From: a virus
Strand: one strand, 5' to 3'
DNA: 64,000 bases
Virus record (IMG/VR): IMGVR_UViG_3300033146_004404
Coordinates: 64,001-128,000 of that record
Numbering within the stretch: position 1 is the first letter of the stretch; every line of letters begins with the position of its first letter. Positions 9,512 through 18,316 of this stretch are shown here, piece by piece. Position numbers and translations under genes: made by a program. The notes under the pieces are model-generated. The model saw nothing but the letters and a program-made list of their open reading frames with translations. It made no database searches and was not told the DNA's origin.

Positions 9512-10009
9512 TTATTGTGCTTTGTATTTATTATATAAGTACTCAGAAAATGGTTCACCTGTCAATTCTTCTGCTCTTTTACGTTTTACATCATCCATTA
9601 CTATTCTAAGGTTCTTATCTTTCATTGCCATCTCTTGAAATTTAGATACAGGAAAGGTTTTACCATTATATTTTAACAATGTAACTCCTGCAGAATTTTT
9701 AAGTGCAGTCAACCCATTTGATTGCTTAACAGGAGGTGCGGCGACAGGCTTTTGTTTATTATTTTGTTGAACTGTCATAGGCTGAAGTTTCTTCTGTTCT
9801 GCCTGAACTCCATTAGCTTTATCGCCTATTTTATTCGCAGCTTTATCTGCCTCTCCAGTTCTATTAACTATTCTGCCTATATTAGAAGCAGCAGACTTAA
9901 TAGAGCTTTTTGCTTTTTGCATCTTACTAGCTGCCATTACTGCATTCGCATCTGTTCTTCCAGCTAGTCTTTCTTTTAGTTTCTGAGTGTTTTTGTTTTC
10001 ATATCTCAT
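9512..10009 (-). CDS. hypothetical protein, 165 aa
   Basis: Basic, Ala/Lys/Asn-rich N-terminal half with a proline-containing linker near residues 85-95, then a compact C-terminal segment. No recognised domain. Its ATG overlaps the stop of the upstream gene (ATGA), so it is coupled within the terminase-portal operon. A role in packaging or the neck is possible but unproven. Confidence 0.7.
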   Translation of the reverse strand: MRYENKNTQKLKERLAGRTDANAVMAASKMQKAKSSIKSAASNIGRIVNRTGEADKAANKIGDKANGVQAEQKKLQPMTVQQNNKQKPVAAPPVKQSNGLTALKNSAGVTLLKYNGKTFPVSKFQEMAMKDKNLRIVMDDVKRKRAEELTGEPFSEYLYNKYKAQ

Positions 10010-10437
10010 TTTGTCTTCTCTCTAAAATAAATTACTGTCCCATCTTCATCATGAATTATATCATAGCCCATAAATTCGATCCAGTTTCTGTATTGAAAAT
10101 GCATTTTTATATTATCATAATCATAGTATATAATACTAGGATAATGTATACCTACATAAGTTTTCCCTATATGTTCTATCGTCCTAAAGACGCTTCTAAC
10201 ATTAGGGTTGCCTCCACGTATTTCTACGTCCCAGTCGAATCCTATAATATCAACTACATTATAATCACTAATTATATTATAAGTCTCAAAGTTTTTTTCT
10301 TCTGCGCTTAATAATAAGAATTCATCTAATGTAAATTCAACTAAGTCTAATATAACTGAATTATCGTTTCCGTCTTCGAACTTATATTGCCGACCAAAAT
10401 CTTCTTCTGTCTCTTTATATTCTAATAACCCTTTCAT
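10006..10437 (-). CDS. hypothetical protein, 143 aa
   Basis: Unrecognised acidic, aromatic-rich protein. Its ATG overlaps the terminase stop (ATGA) and its stop overlaps the next ATG the same way, so it is translationally coupled on both sides. Placed between terminase and portal; no motif gives a function. Confidence 0.7.
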   Translation of the reverse strand: MKGLLEYKETEEDFGRQYKFEDGNDNSVILDLVEFTLDEFLLLSAEEKNFETYNIISDYNVVDIIGFDWDVEIRGGNPNVRSVFRTIEHIGKTYVGIHYPSIIYYDYDNIKMHFQYRNWIEFMGYDIIHDEDGTVIYFREKTK

Positions 10438-13415
10438 AAACTTCCTATTAACATATCATAATCTTCTTTAGAACATCCATACATTTCCATGTATTCATCG
10501 TCGTCATACTCTTTGTTGCTTTCAACAACATCAAAATTATCCTTGATCTTATCTAAGTTAGTTTGGTTACTATTGTTATCTTTACCGTCAGAGCTGATAA
10601 CTTCTCCATCAGGAGTTATCAAGAAGGACTCGCTAGACATGACTGCTTTAGCTCTACTAAATAACGCCAGCGCCATTGCTATAATACTATCATCGTGCGA
10701 ATTATGAACAATATATCCATTTGCTATATATGAATGATCCTCTTCTACTGATATATCATAATAATAATCTTCCCAATTAATTCTCTCTACTTTACTGAAT
10801 GAACTTTGTAATAAATTATTATTAAAATTTCTTAATTTACTAGTTTTATTTTGATTCTTATTTGTGATAAAGTTTTTAGTTTCATAGTATTTATTTTTTT
10901 TCATAAAGAGTTTTTCTGTTTTTTCGTTACTATTAAAAATTTTGACACATTCTTTCCCTAATATAGAGATACTCCATTGAGGGTTCGTATCTTCTCCATA
11001 TCTTTTAGGGTATTGTTTATTTAAATTAAAAGAAATATTATTCCTAAATAAAATTGAAGAAATGAAATACGACAGTTTATAAGATATAGAATTAGCTACT
11101 ATTTTTCCTGCTCTAAGTGGAGTATAACAACCATCTCCAAACAAATATCCATTAAGGATATTTGTTTGGAGATTAGGATCAATATATCTAAATTCTTCTG
11201 TTATATCTTTTTCTTTCGAGATTCCTATTCCTTTTAACCTTTCCCATATTGTTTTATCTTTAATGGTAAATCTTCTATATGATTCATTAGGATATTCAGA
11301 AATATATAGATACTCTACCTTTTCTTTAAAATAGTTATAATATGCATTGAAAACTTCTTTACTTTCTTCATTTTCGCTAGTTATAGTAATATTGTTTTTT
11401 TTAGATATAGTTCCATCTGATAGCATGTGCCCTATAAAAAAAAGAAAAATGTCATCCTTTATCCAACTATACTCTTTCACTTTCCTACTAAAACTTGAAT
11501 TGATTTTTAAGCTTTTGTAGTCATAGATATCATCAAAATTAATAAACTCTCCATTGTTTAGATAAAACTCTTGATTGGTTGTTATATTTAACTTCTCACA
11601 ACCCCATGCCTTAACTTCAAGCATCTTCTTTTTTTTATCTTTAAATTTAAATGTTTCATAGACCCTTTTAAAGTTTCCAGTATGAGTTAAAACATAATCT
11701 CCTGTTTTAACATCTTGTATTTTTTTAAATCCATCAACACAAGTTATTATAGTATCAAAAGACACACACCCAGGACTATGATCTGGCTTGTTTCCGCCTG
11801 CCCATATCCAAGTACACAACTCTAACCACAACCTTTTACTATATATGTTAATAGAATCGAATAATTCAGGAACTGTTATCCATTCTATAAAATCATTTGT
11901 TAATAACTTCCTTGTCTTCTGGTCTGTTATCCAACCAGTCATTCTTGTTACACCGTTCTTTGTCTTCTTCTGCTTATAAACATTATTATATGGATCATTC
12001 TCCGCATAATATACAGCATTAAATACTGCTTCACCAATACTATTACATTCTATTACAAGATATCCTTCGTTGTAGTATGTAGCAATTGCTTTTAAAAACC
12101 TTGCAAAGTTTGGAGTAGACATAAATCCTTTATATTCAGCGACTTGTTCTGATGAAGTTACATCAAATACTTCTGCTGATGAATAGTCACTTCCAGTTCC
12201 GGTTGAAATATCAGCACCAATTATATATCTATGGCCTGGAATTGGTTTCTTCCAAGTCCACCATCCTTCGTACTCTGATGTTCCAAAAGTATCTTTGAAA
12301 GCAGGGTCTTTTAAGCCTGCTTCAACAACGTCTAAGACACCTTCCGAGAATACTTTATCTCCGGAAACAATAAAGTCATGAAGTATTTCCTGTTTGTATG
12401 AAGCGGCACCAAGATCATCATATGCATCTTTTAGCCATTCATTGTCCATAAATAAATCTCTTTCAATAGGCTTGAAAAACTCTTTATATTTATCTTTAAC
12501 GTCTTTTTTATAGTAATAGCCTTCAGCGATTGCCTTCTTTAATATCTCATTATAATTTTTCTTAGATCCTGGGATTCTGATGTCATCGGGAACTTCCCAC
12601 CAGTCTATCTCAAGATATTTTGTATTCTTAGCTGATCCTGATTTTGCTGCAACTACTTGCTCGTAATAATAACCACCTTTACCAGCTACTCCATTCGGAG
12701 TCGATATTAATACAAGCTGTCCACCAGTCTTGTTCAATGTAGGCTGAGCTGAAGCTATAATATTTCTTGCCATTCTTTCTGATTGATAGAACGCAACTTC
12801 ATCCAAAATCAACACTGACAAGGAGTCACCACGACCAGCATTATCTGACTGTGATTCTGATAATATTGTTGATGTTGACGTACCGTGATCGAATGTAATT
12901 TCTTGCTGATTTTGATATTTTATAGGTGTTCTCATCCATACTGGGAGGCTGTTCATTGTTGAATTGATTTTCTTTACAAACTGCTGTGCTTTCTTCTGCT
13001 TGACTGAAACAACGTCAATCATCTCAGCAGGGAAGAAATGAGCTCTCCATAAACTATATAGAGCGAAGATTGTAGAAAGGCCAGACTGTCTAGTTTTATC
13101 TAACACAACCTTTCTATAATCCATTATTTCCTTTGCTAACTCCCTCTGGAAATAATAAGGGTCCATTTGTATTGTACCAAGTCCTGGTATATCAACTCTT
13201 CCATACTCACATAAGAAATATGAGAACGATTTCTTAATTAGGAATATTTCTATACCAACATCTACAAGTTCGGTTTTGTCAGTGCTGTATATTGCATATG
13301 CTAAATGTCCAATGCTTTTATCTACTGCTTCTTTTATGTTTGTTCTTATTGAATATCTTTTTATTTTATTTTTAATTGAATCTATAAATACTTTTTCTTC
13401 TCTTGAAAGTCCCAC
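10434..13415 (-). CDS. terL: terminase large subunit (gp17-like) with intein
   Basis: DNA-packaging motor: N-terminal ATPase and C-terminal RNase H-like nuclease. The P-loop is deviant, KTRQSGLST at 107-115: it lacks the usual GK[ST] lysine but has a leading Lys, as in lambda gpA. Walker B VLILDEV is at 201-207, followed by the LISTPNG coupling motif. Nuclease acidic residues lie in GADIST, VIECNS and SHDDS. Residues 550-905 are an intein, leaving 637 extein residues, near the usual length. Start is GTG at 13415 with GAGG upstream. It follows a 108-residue gene and overlaps the next by 4 bases. Confidence 0.96.
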   Translation of the reverse strand: MGLSREEKVFIDSIKNKIKRYSIRTNIKEAVDKSIGHLAYAIYSTDKTELVDVGIEIFLIKKSFSYFLCEYGRVDIPGLGTIQMDPYYFQRELAKEIMDYRKVVLDKTRQSGLSTIFALYSLWRAHFFPAEMIDVVSVKQKKAQQFVKKINSTMNSLPVWMRTPIKYQNQQEITFDHGTSTSTILSESQSDNAGRGDSLSVLILDEVAFYQSERMARNIIASAQPTLNKTGGQLVLISTPNGVAGKGGYYYEQVVAAKSGSAKNTKYLEIDWWEVPDDIRIPGSKKNYNEILKKAIAEGYYYKKDVKDKYKEFFKPIERDLFMDNEWLKDAYDDLGAASYKQEILHDFIVSGDKVFSEGVLDVVEAGLKDPAFKDTFGTSEYEGWWTWKKPIPGHRYIIGADISTGTGSDYSSAEVFDVTSSEQVAEYKGFMSTPNFARFLKAIATYYNEGYLVIECNSIGEAVFNAVYYAENDPYNNVYKQKKTKNGVTRMTGWITDQKTRKLLTNDFIEWITVPELFDSINIYSKRLWLELCTWIWAGGNKPDHSPGCVSFDTIITCVDGFKKIQDVKTGDYVLTHTGNFKRVYETFKFKDKKKKMLEVKAWGCEKLNITTNQEFYLNNGEFINFDDIYDYKSLKINSSFSRKVKEYSWIKDDIFLFFIGHMLSDGTISKKNNITITSENEESKEVFNAYYNYFKEKVEYLYISEYPNESYRRFTIKDKTIWERLKGIGISKEKDITEEFRYIDPNLQTNILNGYLFGDGCYTPLRAGKIVANSISYKLSYFISSILFRNNISFNLNKQYPKRYGEDTNPQWSISILGKECVKIFNSNEKTEKLFMKKNKYYETKNFITNKNQNKTSKLRNFNNNLLQSSFSKVERINWEDYYYDISVEEDHSYIANGYIVHNSHDDSIIAMALALFSRAKAVMSSESFLITPDGEVISSDGKDNNSNQTNLDKIKDNFDVVESNKEYDDDEYMEMYGCSKEDYDMLIGSL
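10701..11768 (-). mobile_element. intein in terminase, LAGLIDADG type
   Basis: 356-residue in-frame intein. It begins at Cys550 (CVSFDTIITC, block A) and ends in VHN at 903-905, followed by extein Ser906. Two LAGLIDADG-type helices are visible, GHMLSDGTI and GYLFGDGCY, so it encodes a probable homing endonuclease. Insertion splits the terminase just before SHDDS, the third nuclease acidic motif. Conserved-site insertion is typical of inteins. Splicing residues all appear intact, so the terminase should be functional after splicing. Confidence 0.93.
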
Positions 13416-13418
13416 TTT

Positions 13419-13745
13419 TTACCTCAGTCGTTTATTTAATTCTCTAACTGTTTTGTTATAAATTTCCTCTGCTTCTTCTTTTGTTTTTCTTTTAGCTTTT
13501 AAAGAAAACATAGTCATAGCCAGCTTACTTTTAAGACTTGCTATAGTATGTGGGTTGGATCCAGACTTTCCTTCCTTTCTTCCATAGCAATTACGAACAA
13601 GTTTATTTGCATAAACCTGAACGTCTGTCATTCCAGTATCCGCTAAAGCCTTATGCATACTGTTAAAGTCTCCTGCTGATGAAACATCTTTTTCATTAAC
13701 TCTTTCAATTAGTAATTCTATATAAGCGTCTACTTTATCATTCAT
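13419..13745 (-). CDS. hypothetical protein upstream of terminase, 108 aa
   Basis: Basic, helical protein ending 3 bases before the terminase start. Position would suit a small terminase subunit, but a better gp16-like candidate lies at 14148-14612. It contains a GRKEGKSGSNPHTI segment but no recognised domain. Read divergently from the SLOG gene at 13817. Confidence 0.65.
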   Translation of the reverse strand: MNDKVDAYIELLIERVNEKDVSSAGDFNSMHKALADTGMTDVQVYANKLVRNCYGRKEGKSGSNPHTIASLKSKLAMTMFSLKAKRKTKEEAEEIYNKTVRELNKRLR

Positions 13746-13771
13746 TTTTTATTCCTTTATTTTAACTTTAC

Positions 13772-13800
13772 TTGACAAAAAAAGAATAATGTGGTATAAT
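13772..13800 (+). promoter_or_regulatory. sigma70-like promoter, copy 1 of 4
   Basis: Perfect TTGACA (13772-13777) and TATAAT (13795-13800) separated by exactly 17 bases. The spacer AAAAAAGAATAATGTGG is identical to that of the promoter at 37139-37167 and nearly so in two others, far more conservation than sigma70 needs. It drives the SLOG gene starting at 13817, which has AAGGAG upstream. Confidence 0.93.
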
Positions 13801-13816
13801 TACTTAAGGAGAAAAA

Positions 13817-14164
13817 ATGAAAGTAGCGATAGTAGGAAGCAGGAACTTCAACGATTACGATAAGATGTGTGAAGTTTTATTTGAAGAAATCGGACCAAGT
13901 CAAGATGAAATAATTTCAGGTGGCGCAAATGGTGCCGACAAACTAGCAGAACAATTTGCTAAAGAACATGATTTTAAATTCACGGAATTTCCAGCTAACT
14001 GGAAAGGATATGGTAAAAATGCAGGAAGGATTAGAAATGCTGAGATGGTTGCTCAAGCGGATAGGGTTATCTCTTTTTGGGATGGAGTCTCTACTGGATC
14101 AAAACATATGATTGAATCCAGTAGAGAGCACGGACTTCAAGTTCTAGTTATAGACTATCCTTAA
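13817..14164 (+). CDS. DUF2493 / SLOG-family nucleotide-binding protein
   Basis: Rossmann-like SLOG protein of the DUF2493 (YspA cpYpsA-related) family. GSRNFND at residues 7-13, SGGANGAD near 36-43 and an NWKGYGKNAG..RN segment are the family hallmarks. Members are thought to bind nucleotides or ADP-ribose-type ligands, but substrates are mostly unknown. AAGGAG precedes the ATG and a perfect promoter lies immediately upstream. Its end overlaps the converging gp16-like gene by 17 bases. It is the only plus-strand gene for several kilobases. Confidence 0.9.
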   Translation: MKVAIVGSRNFNDYDKMCEVLFEEIGPSQDEIISGGANGADKLAEQFAKEHDFKFTEFPANWKGYGKNAGRIRNAEMVAQADRVISFWDGVSTGSKHMIESSREHGLQVLVIDYP

Positions 14165-14612
14165 TGTTGTTAAGAGATATGCCAGCTTGTTTTTCGCTGA
14201 TCCCTTGAATTAATATGTTTGTGCCATTGCCATTGCCTTTATCTTTTAAAACTTTGGCAAGGTCAATCATATTCTTATTAGCTCCGTTCTGTATGTCTAA
14301 AGCTTTCAGCATTGCTTCTTTAGAAGAAGTTGATCTGTCTTTTCCATGGAATACGTCATCGCTAAAGTTCTCAAAAACTTTTCTGGCATTATCTACGATA
14401 CCTAAAGACGTTTTAACAATTTCATTAGAAAGGGCGTTCTCGTCGTCTAAGTCTATCAAGGCTTCTTGAGGTTTTACTACAACAGAATTTGCTTCTTCCA
14501 TAGCTTCTGCTTCTAGCTCTACGGCTATTGATTGAATATCACCAGCCTCAATTTTCTTCGTATCTTCTTCCAGCCCTGAAAGAATATCATCTATATCCAT
14601 ATCTTCAATCAT
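14148..14612 (-). CDS. probable terminase small subunit, gp16-like
   Basis: 154-residue acidic protein resembling T4 gp16 in length (164), an acidic N-terminal region, a central helical hairpin (about residues 75-125, with NARKVFENF and the ANKNMIDLAKVLKD stretch) and a Gly/Asn-rich tail. T4-type small terminases recognise DNA and stimulate the large subunit. It lies one gene beyond the large terminase. The call rests on pattern likeness without a diagnostic motif; an unrelated helical protein is possible. It overlaps the SLOG gene tail-to-tail. Confidence 0.5.
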   Translation of the reverse strand: MIEDMDIDDILSGLEEDTKKIEAGDIQSIAVELEAEAMEEANSVVVKPQEALIDLDDENALSNEIVKTSLGIVDNARKVFENFSDDVFHGKDRSTSSKEAMLKALDIQNGANKNMIDLAKVLKDKGNGNGTNILIQGISEKQAGISLNNIKDSL

Positions 14613-14642
14613 TTTTTTTCTCTCTTTTATCAGCCATAGATC

Positions 14643-14834
14643 CTATCCCTTCAGCTCATCAACTTTTCCACGCCATCCACATTCATAACATACAGTTACA
14701 TTTACTGTATCTCTATATTCTTTTCCTGGGACTGGAGTTGGTGGTGTCATAGACGTTTCTACTGCTTTTCTATTGCAGACAGGACATTTAATATGCCTGT
14801 CATAATATCTTTTCATTTCATCTGTTAATGTCAT
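14643..14834 (-). CDS. zinc-ribbon mini-protein
   Basis: 63 residues with CPVC and CYECGW forming a four-cysteine zinc ribbon, with a proline-rich loop between the pairs. Such small ribbons often act in transcription or nucleic-acid binding. It lies next to the gp55-like sigma gene, so a role in late transcription is conceivable but unproven. Confidence 0.75.
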   Translation of the reverse strand: MTLTDEMKRYYDRHIKCPVCNRKAVETSMTPPTPVPGKEYRDTVNVTVCYECGWRGKVDELKG

Positions 14835-14855
14835 TATTAGCTCCTACAAGTATTT

Positions 14856-15527
14856 TTACTCTATTAACTCTTCAGCTTCATTAAACAGTTCAGCACCATT
14901 ATCTCGTATTGCTTTCATAAATTCTCTTATGTCAATACTTCTCATTCCGTATGATCTTGCCCAAGAATAAAAATCAGTCTTGCTAACAAACTTCTTTGTC
15001 TTACCAAGATAATCAACCAGAATCAGGGATATAGATATAAATCTAGTTCGTTTCTTTCCTACATAATGTCGATTAATTATGTCAATCAATGTATCTTTAA
15101 TCTCTTCAAGGTACAGATCAAAGTTCAAGTTTTTATTATCAGATAGATCAATCTGGTCAGCAATATCATTATGATTTCTATGCCTCTTTCTTCTATCTGT
15201 ATAATTTAAAAGACTTCTCTTGGATATAATAGAAAAGAAATTAAAAGCAGTTCCTTTCTCTTTCGTCCATTTCATAAAGTTAGTATAACACGACATACTA
15301 CCGTGTTGCAGGCAGTCATCGTAGTTTTCAAATATATAATACTTGTAGACCTGAATGATAGCTTTTACTATCTTAATAACTTCAATCATTATCAGTTCTT
15401 CTACGACAACATCTTTCCACACTACAACTTCAAGACCGTCTTCATTCAACTCTTTGACTGCAGATTGTTGATATTGTACTAATAGTTTAGTTACTTTTTC
15501 TTCGTCAAAATAATTATTTCCAGCCAT
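14856..15527 (-). CDS. probable late sigma factor, gp55-like
   Basis: 223-residue protein whose residues 47-120 resemble sigma region 2 as in T4 gp55: helices ending in NFFSIISKRSLLNYTDRRKR, a segment matching the core-binding and -10-reading region. Gp55-type factors direct host RNA polymerase to late promoters. T4-like TATAAATA boxes are not seen before structural genes here, but a different motif (GTAAAGATAA) recurs. Neighbours are a zinc ribbon and structural-type genes. The family call is by pattern; moderate certainty. Confidence 0.6.
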   Translation of the reverse strand: MAGNNYFDEEKVTKLLVQYQQSAVKELNEDGLEVVVWKDVVVEELIMIEVIKIVKAIIQVYKYYIFENYDDCLQHGSMSCYTNFMKWTKEKGTAFNFFSIISKRSLLNYTDRRKRHRNHNDIADQIDLSDNKNLNFDLYLEEIKDTLIDIINRHYVGKKRTRFISISLILVDYLGKTKKFVSKTDFYSWARSYGMRSIDIREFMKAIRDNGAELFNEAEELIE

Positions 15528-15528
15528 G

Positions 15529-16233
15529 TTATACCGTTTCTAGCGAATTTCTAAAAAATAAAATCTGCTTATTTATAATAGCCTGATCAAATTTTCCAGA
15601 TAGGATTTTACCGTCTTTCTTTATCATTATAGAAAATACATCTGTTCCAGCGTTCTTATTAATCTTAAAACCAATGCTAGACAGCTTACTGTTTCCATAA
15701 TCTAAATCAATTATTACTTTATCGCCTTTGTTTACGATATCACCAAGATTTCCGGTTCCACCTGCTCCTGCCAATAAAAGAATAATTTCTTGTATCTCAG
15801 GAGAAAGAATGTTTTCACCGGCAACAGATCCTTTCTTCTCAAGAACCTTTTCTACGATAGTTGTGCTTGTATGTTTTTTATCTGTTAGGTAGTCAATTAA
15901 GTCTTGGATGGTTTGAATGTTCATGGCATCTTTTCTAGGAACTACAAGTTCTCCTTCAAGTTTTCTCTTGAGAATAGCTTCAGTTAATAAAGTGCCTTTA
16001 AAATTTTCACTTTCTTGTGTTGGAATTGGCTCTTCAGCAGGAGCTGCGGCGACAGGAGCAACTGGCTCTTCAACTGGCGCAGCTACAATTTCTGGCTCTG
16101 CAGTAACTTCTCCCTCTTCTGGAGTTCCATCTTTAAATTCTTGGATGTATACATCTATATTATAATATAAATGTAGTGAAGCTTCTTTCTGCTCCAATAT
16201 AAGTTCGTTTACTAGTTCATTCAATGTTGACAT
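15529..16233 (-). CDS. hypothetical protein with Ala/Pro linker, 234 aa
   Basis: A helical N-terminal 35 residues are followed by a Pro/Ala/Glu-rich linker (about 36-75) and a C-terminal alpha/beta domain with KGDKVIIDLDYG. FKGTLLTE/AIL after the linker fits the prohead-protease cleavage rule, so it may be a processed virion protein. The linker is locally GC-rich, like that in the portal. No known family recognised. It lies directly upstream of the sigma-like gene. Confidence 0.7.
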   Translation of the reverse strand: MSTLNELVNELILEQKEASLHLYYNIDVYIQEFKDGTPEEGEVTAEPEIVAAPVEEPVAPVAAAPAEEPIPTQESENFKGTLLTEAILKRKLEGELVVPRKDAMNIQTIQDLIDYLTDKKHTSTTIVEKVLEKKGSVAGENILSPEIQEIILLLAGAGGTGNLGDIVNKGDKVIIDLDYGNSKLSSIGFKINKNAGTDVFSIMIKKDGKILSGKFDQAIINKQILFFRNSLETV

Positions 16234-16235
16234 TG

Positions 16236-16448
16236 TTAGTCTCCTAATCGATTCTCTACGACATCTGTAAGACCGTTCACGAAACTAATAAGCTGCTCTT
16301 GATCGTGGAAAATAAAGCCAGTCTTTTCAGGATTAGCAACGTCACAAATCTCTATTTGTTCATCGTCTTCAGAAAAAAATATTTCAATCGTTTTATTTCC
16401 CACTTTTATTTTATAACAATTTTTATTGTTTTTACTTTGTTTATACAT
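16236..16448 (-). CDS. small hypothetical protein, 70 aa
   Basis: Soluble alpha/beta-looking protein with no recognised domain. GGAG lies before the ATG. It ends 2 bases before the next gene, consistent with co-transcription. Confidence 0.65.
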   Translation of the reverse strand: MYKQSKNNKNCYKIKVGNKTIEIFFSEDDEQIEICDVANPEKTGFIFHDQEQLISFVNGLTDVVENRLGD

Positions 16449-16491
16449 ATGCTTTCGCTCCTTACTATAATATATGAAGCGAAACAGCTGT

Positions 16492-16791
16492 TTAGTCTAT
16501 AAGGTCGCTAAAATTCGTCCAGCCCTGATTTGCGCATAAAAAACCAAGGTATCCTAATAGATCTGATACATCATTTTTTCTAATTATGTCACTGTTCTTA
16601 ATTCTCTTCAGTTTATCATCAAGTCTTACAAGTATTCCATTTAGGCTTTCATTATTACCTTCTTTTACGAAAGAAGCGAATACTCCTATTGGTTGCGTGA
16701 CAGAGTCTCCATACCTTTTATTTTTTTCATCAATCAAATCTGCCATGCCTTCAAATACCTTTCTTACTTTTACTGAACCACTTTCTTCCAT
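16492..16791 (-). CDS. nucleotide-modification-associated (DUF1599/NMAD1-like) protein
   Basis: 99 residues with the pattern LIDEKNKRYGDS at 18-29 and a later LVRLDDKLKRIKN...KNDVSDLLGYL segment, which resembles nucleotide modification-associated domain 1 (PF07659). In phages such proteins often accompany pathways for altered DNA bases and may act as nucleotide-handling, MazG-related enzymes. No other clear base-modification gene is visible in this window. Its ATG overlaps the TROVE stop by one base, so the two are coupled. Confidence 0.6.
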   Translation of the reverse strand: MEESGSVKVRKVFEGMADLIDEKNKRYGDSVTQPIGVFASFVKEGNNESLNGILVRLDDKLKRIKNSDIIRKNDVSDLLGYLGFLCANQGWTNFSDLID

Positions 16792-18269
16792 TAAACATCC
16801 CTTTCTATTAATTTCAATATTTTCTTTGTTATTTTAGTAAAACCGTTAATTACATAATAATTACCATTTTTCTTATGAACGTCTGATTTATTCATATTTA
16901 TTAAACATACTTTACTACTAGGAAAGCATTTTTTTATATGCTCTACATCTTTTTCAGTTAGAGCTATTCCTTTTCTGTTTGTCCAGACGTAAATCATTTT
17001 TGGATTATTAATATTTTCTTTTATTTTGTTGATGTTTATTTTAGCTCTATCTTCTTGAGCGCCTTCTGCGTTTATTACATTTCTTGGGATTGTTCTTCTA
17101 ATTTCATGTCCACTGAAATTAAAAACTTTTCCGGATTTGATAGATGCCATATGAGCTATCTCAGCAGCTGTTAAGTCAAGAATATAATTACTCTTTTCAA
17201 ACATTCTATGTGACATATCAATAATAGAAATAGATTTACCATCAGAGGCTAAGTTATCAATTATTTTCGAATCTATAACTTTCTCAATCTCTTGAATTAA
17301 CTCTATATCCTGAGTAGTTCTAAGGTAAAGAGAGTTTTTAATAGCGAGCATTTCGACAACGTCAATATTATAATTGACATTGTCTTCCCTTGCTTTAATG
17401 AAAGCGTATAAGTTTGCTGTTACTACTTCTTCATTTGATCTATGAGTAGCTAAATACCTAAACAAGTCCTCTTTATTTTTATTTTCAAGAGCTGAACTAA
17501 AGACAAAGTCACTTAAGCAATTTCCAGGAATCATTCTTGAAGTCAATCTTTTTACAGATGGGTAGTTATCTATAGTGTCGTACTTTTCTACAGAGTTATC
17601 TGGATTATATCTTTTCATTTCTTCATAGAAAGAAACTAAAGGAAGTTTGTTTGCATAATCAATCCTCTCATTATCACTAACTGTCCCATTGATAATCCAT
17701 TTGAATAATAGGTTTTCATTCTTATTTCTTGGCTTAGGCTTAATTAATCTAAGAACGTCTTTCATCGACCAGTTGAATTTGGATTTTTCTTCTACAAACA
17801 TCGTCTCAAGAGTTTTAACGTCTTTATTAATGATCCATTTCTTTATGGCGTTATGGATAACACTACCAAACCCTCTATGTTTCTTACATAAATGTAGGAA
17901 TCGATACAAGTCATTTGGAGATTTTATTATTTTATTAAAACTTTCTTTAAAACATTTCTTCGAGTGAAAGGTTCCTGACGATAACATTATCAATGCAATA
18001 ATTAATGCATCTTTTTTTGTAGCAACTAAAGAACATTCAAGCATTAACTTATTAAGCTTTTCTGGCTCTTGACTTGCAGCCTTCTTTAATAGATACATAT
18101 CATTATCTTCAACCACATTAACATCTGAAGAGATACTATTAGAAAAAGAACCAGTTAAGATCCATTTTCTAATAGTTTTTAATTCTTCGTAAGTTACGCC
18201 AATTCTTTCTCTGCTCTTGTTAGTTCTCTTATGGACAACAACAATCTTCTTTACTTTTTGATCAGACAT
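16791..18269 (-). CDS. Ro60/TROVE-domain RNA-binding protein
   Basis: Predicted Ro60 (bacterial Rsr) homologue. The TROVE HEAT-repeat ring is recognised in LHLCKKHRGFGSVIHNAI (125-142) and WSMKDVLRLIKPKP (167-180), the most conserved Ro segments. A vWA-like C-terminal domain carries DMSHR at 351-355 in place of the DxSxS metal site. Ro proteins bind Y RNAs and misfolded RNAs and in bacteria tether RNA to the exonuclease PNPase. Length (492) is near the usual about 530. It starts an operon behind a conserved promoter, GGAG upstream of the ATG. No adjacent Y RNA gene was found. Confidence 0.87.
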   Translation of the reverse strand: MSDQKVKKIVVVHKRTNKSRERIGVTYEELKTIRKWILTGSFSNSISSDVNVVEDNDMYLLKKAASQEPEKLNKLMLECSLVATKKDALIIALIMLSSGTFHSKKCFKESFNKIIKSPNDLYRFLHLCKKHRGFGSVIHNAIKKWIINKDVKTLETMFVEEKSKFNWSMKDVLRLIKPKPRNKNENLLFKWIINGTVSDNERIDYANKLPLVSFYEEMKRYNPDNSVEKYDTIDNYPSVKRLTSRMIPGNCLSDFVFSSALENKNKEDLFRYLATHRSNEEVVTANLYAFIKAREDNVNYNIDVVEMLAIKNSLYLRTTQDIELIQEIEKVIDSKIIDNLASDGKSISIIDMSHRMFEKSNYILDLTAAEIAHMASIKSGKVFNFSGHEIRRTIPRNVINAEGAQEDRAKININKIKENINNPKMIYVWTNRKGIALTEKDVEHIKKCFPSSKVCLINMNKSDVHKKNGNYYVINGFTKITKKILKLIERDV

Positions 18270-18287
18270 TCAAGCTCCTATGTCTTA

Positions 18288-18316
18288 ATTATAGCACATT
18301 ATTCTTTTTCTGTCAA
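18288..18316 (-). promoter_or_regulatory. sigma70-like promoter, copy 2 of 4
   Basis: On the minus strand: TTGACA, 17-base spacer GAAAAAGAATAATGTGC, TATAAT. It lies 12-20 bases before the TROVE start codon and overlaps the last bases of the upstream gene (ends 18313). Spacer differs from copies 1 and 3 at two positions only. Confidence 0.92.

Noticed and set aside
13419-13745. Small terminase subunit call for the 108-residue gene
   Set aside because: The 154-residue gene at 14148-14612 resembles gp16 better; position alone was not enough.
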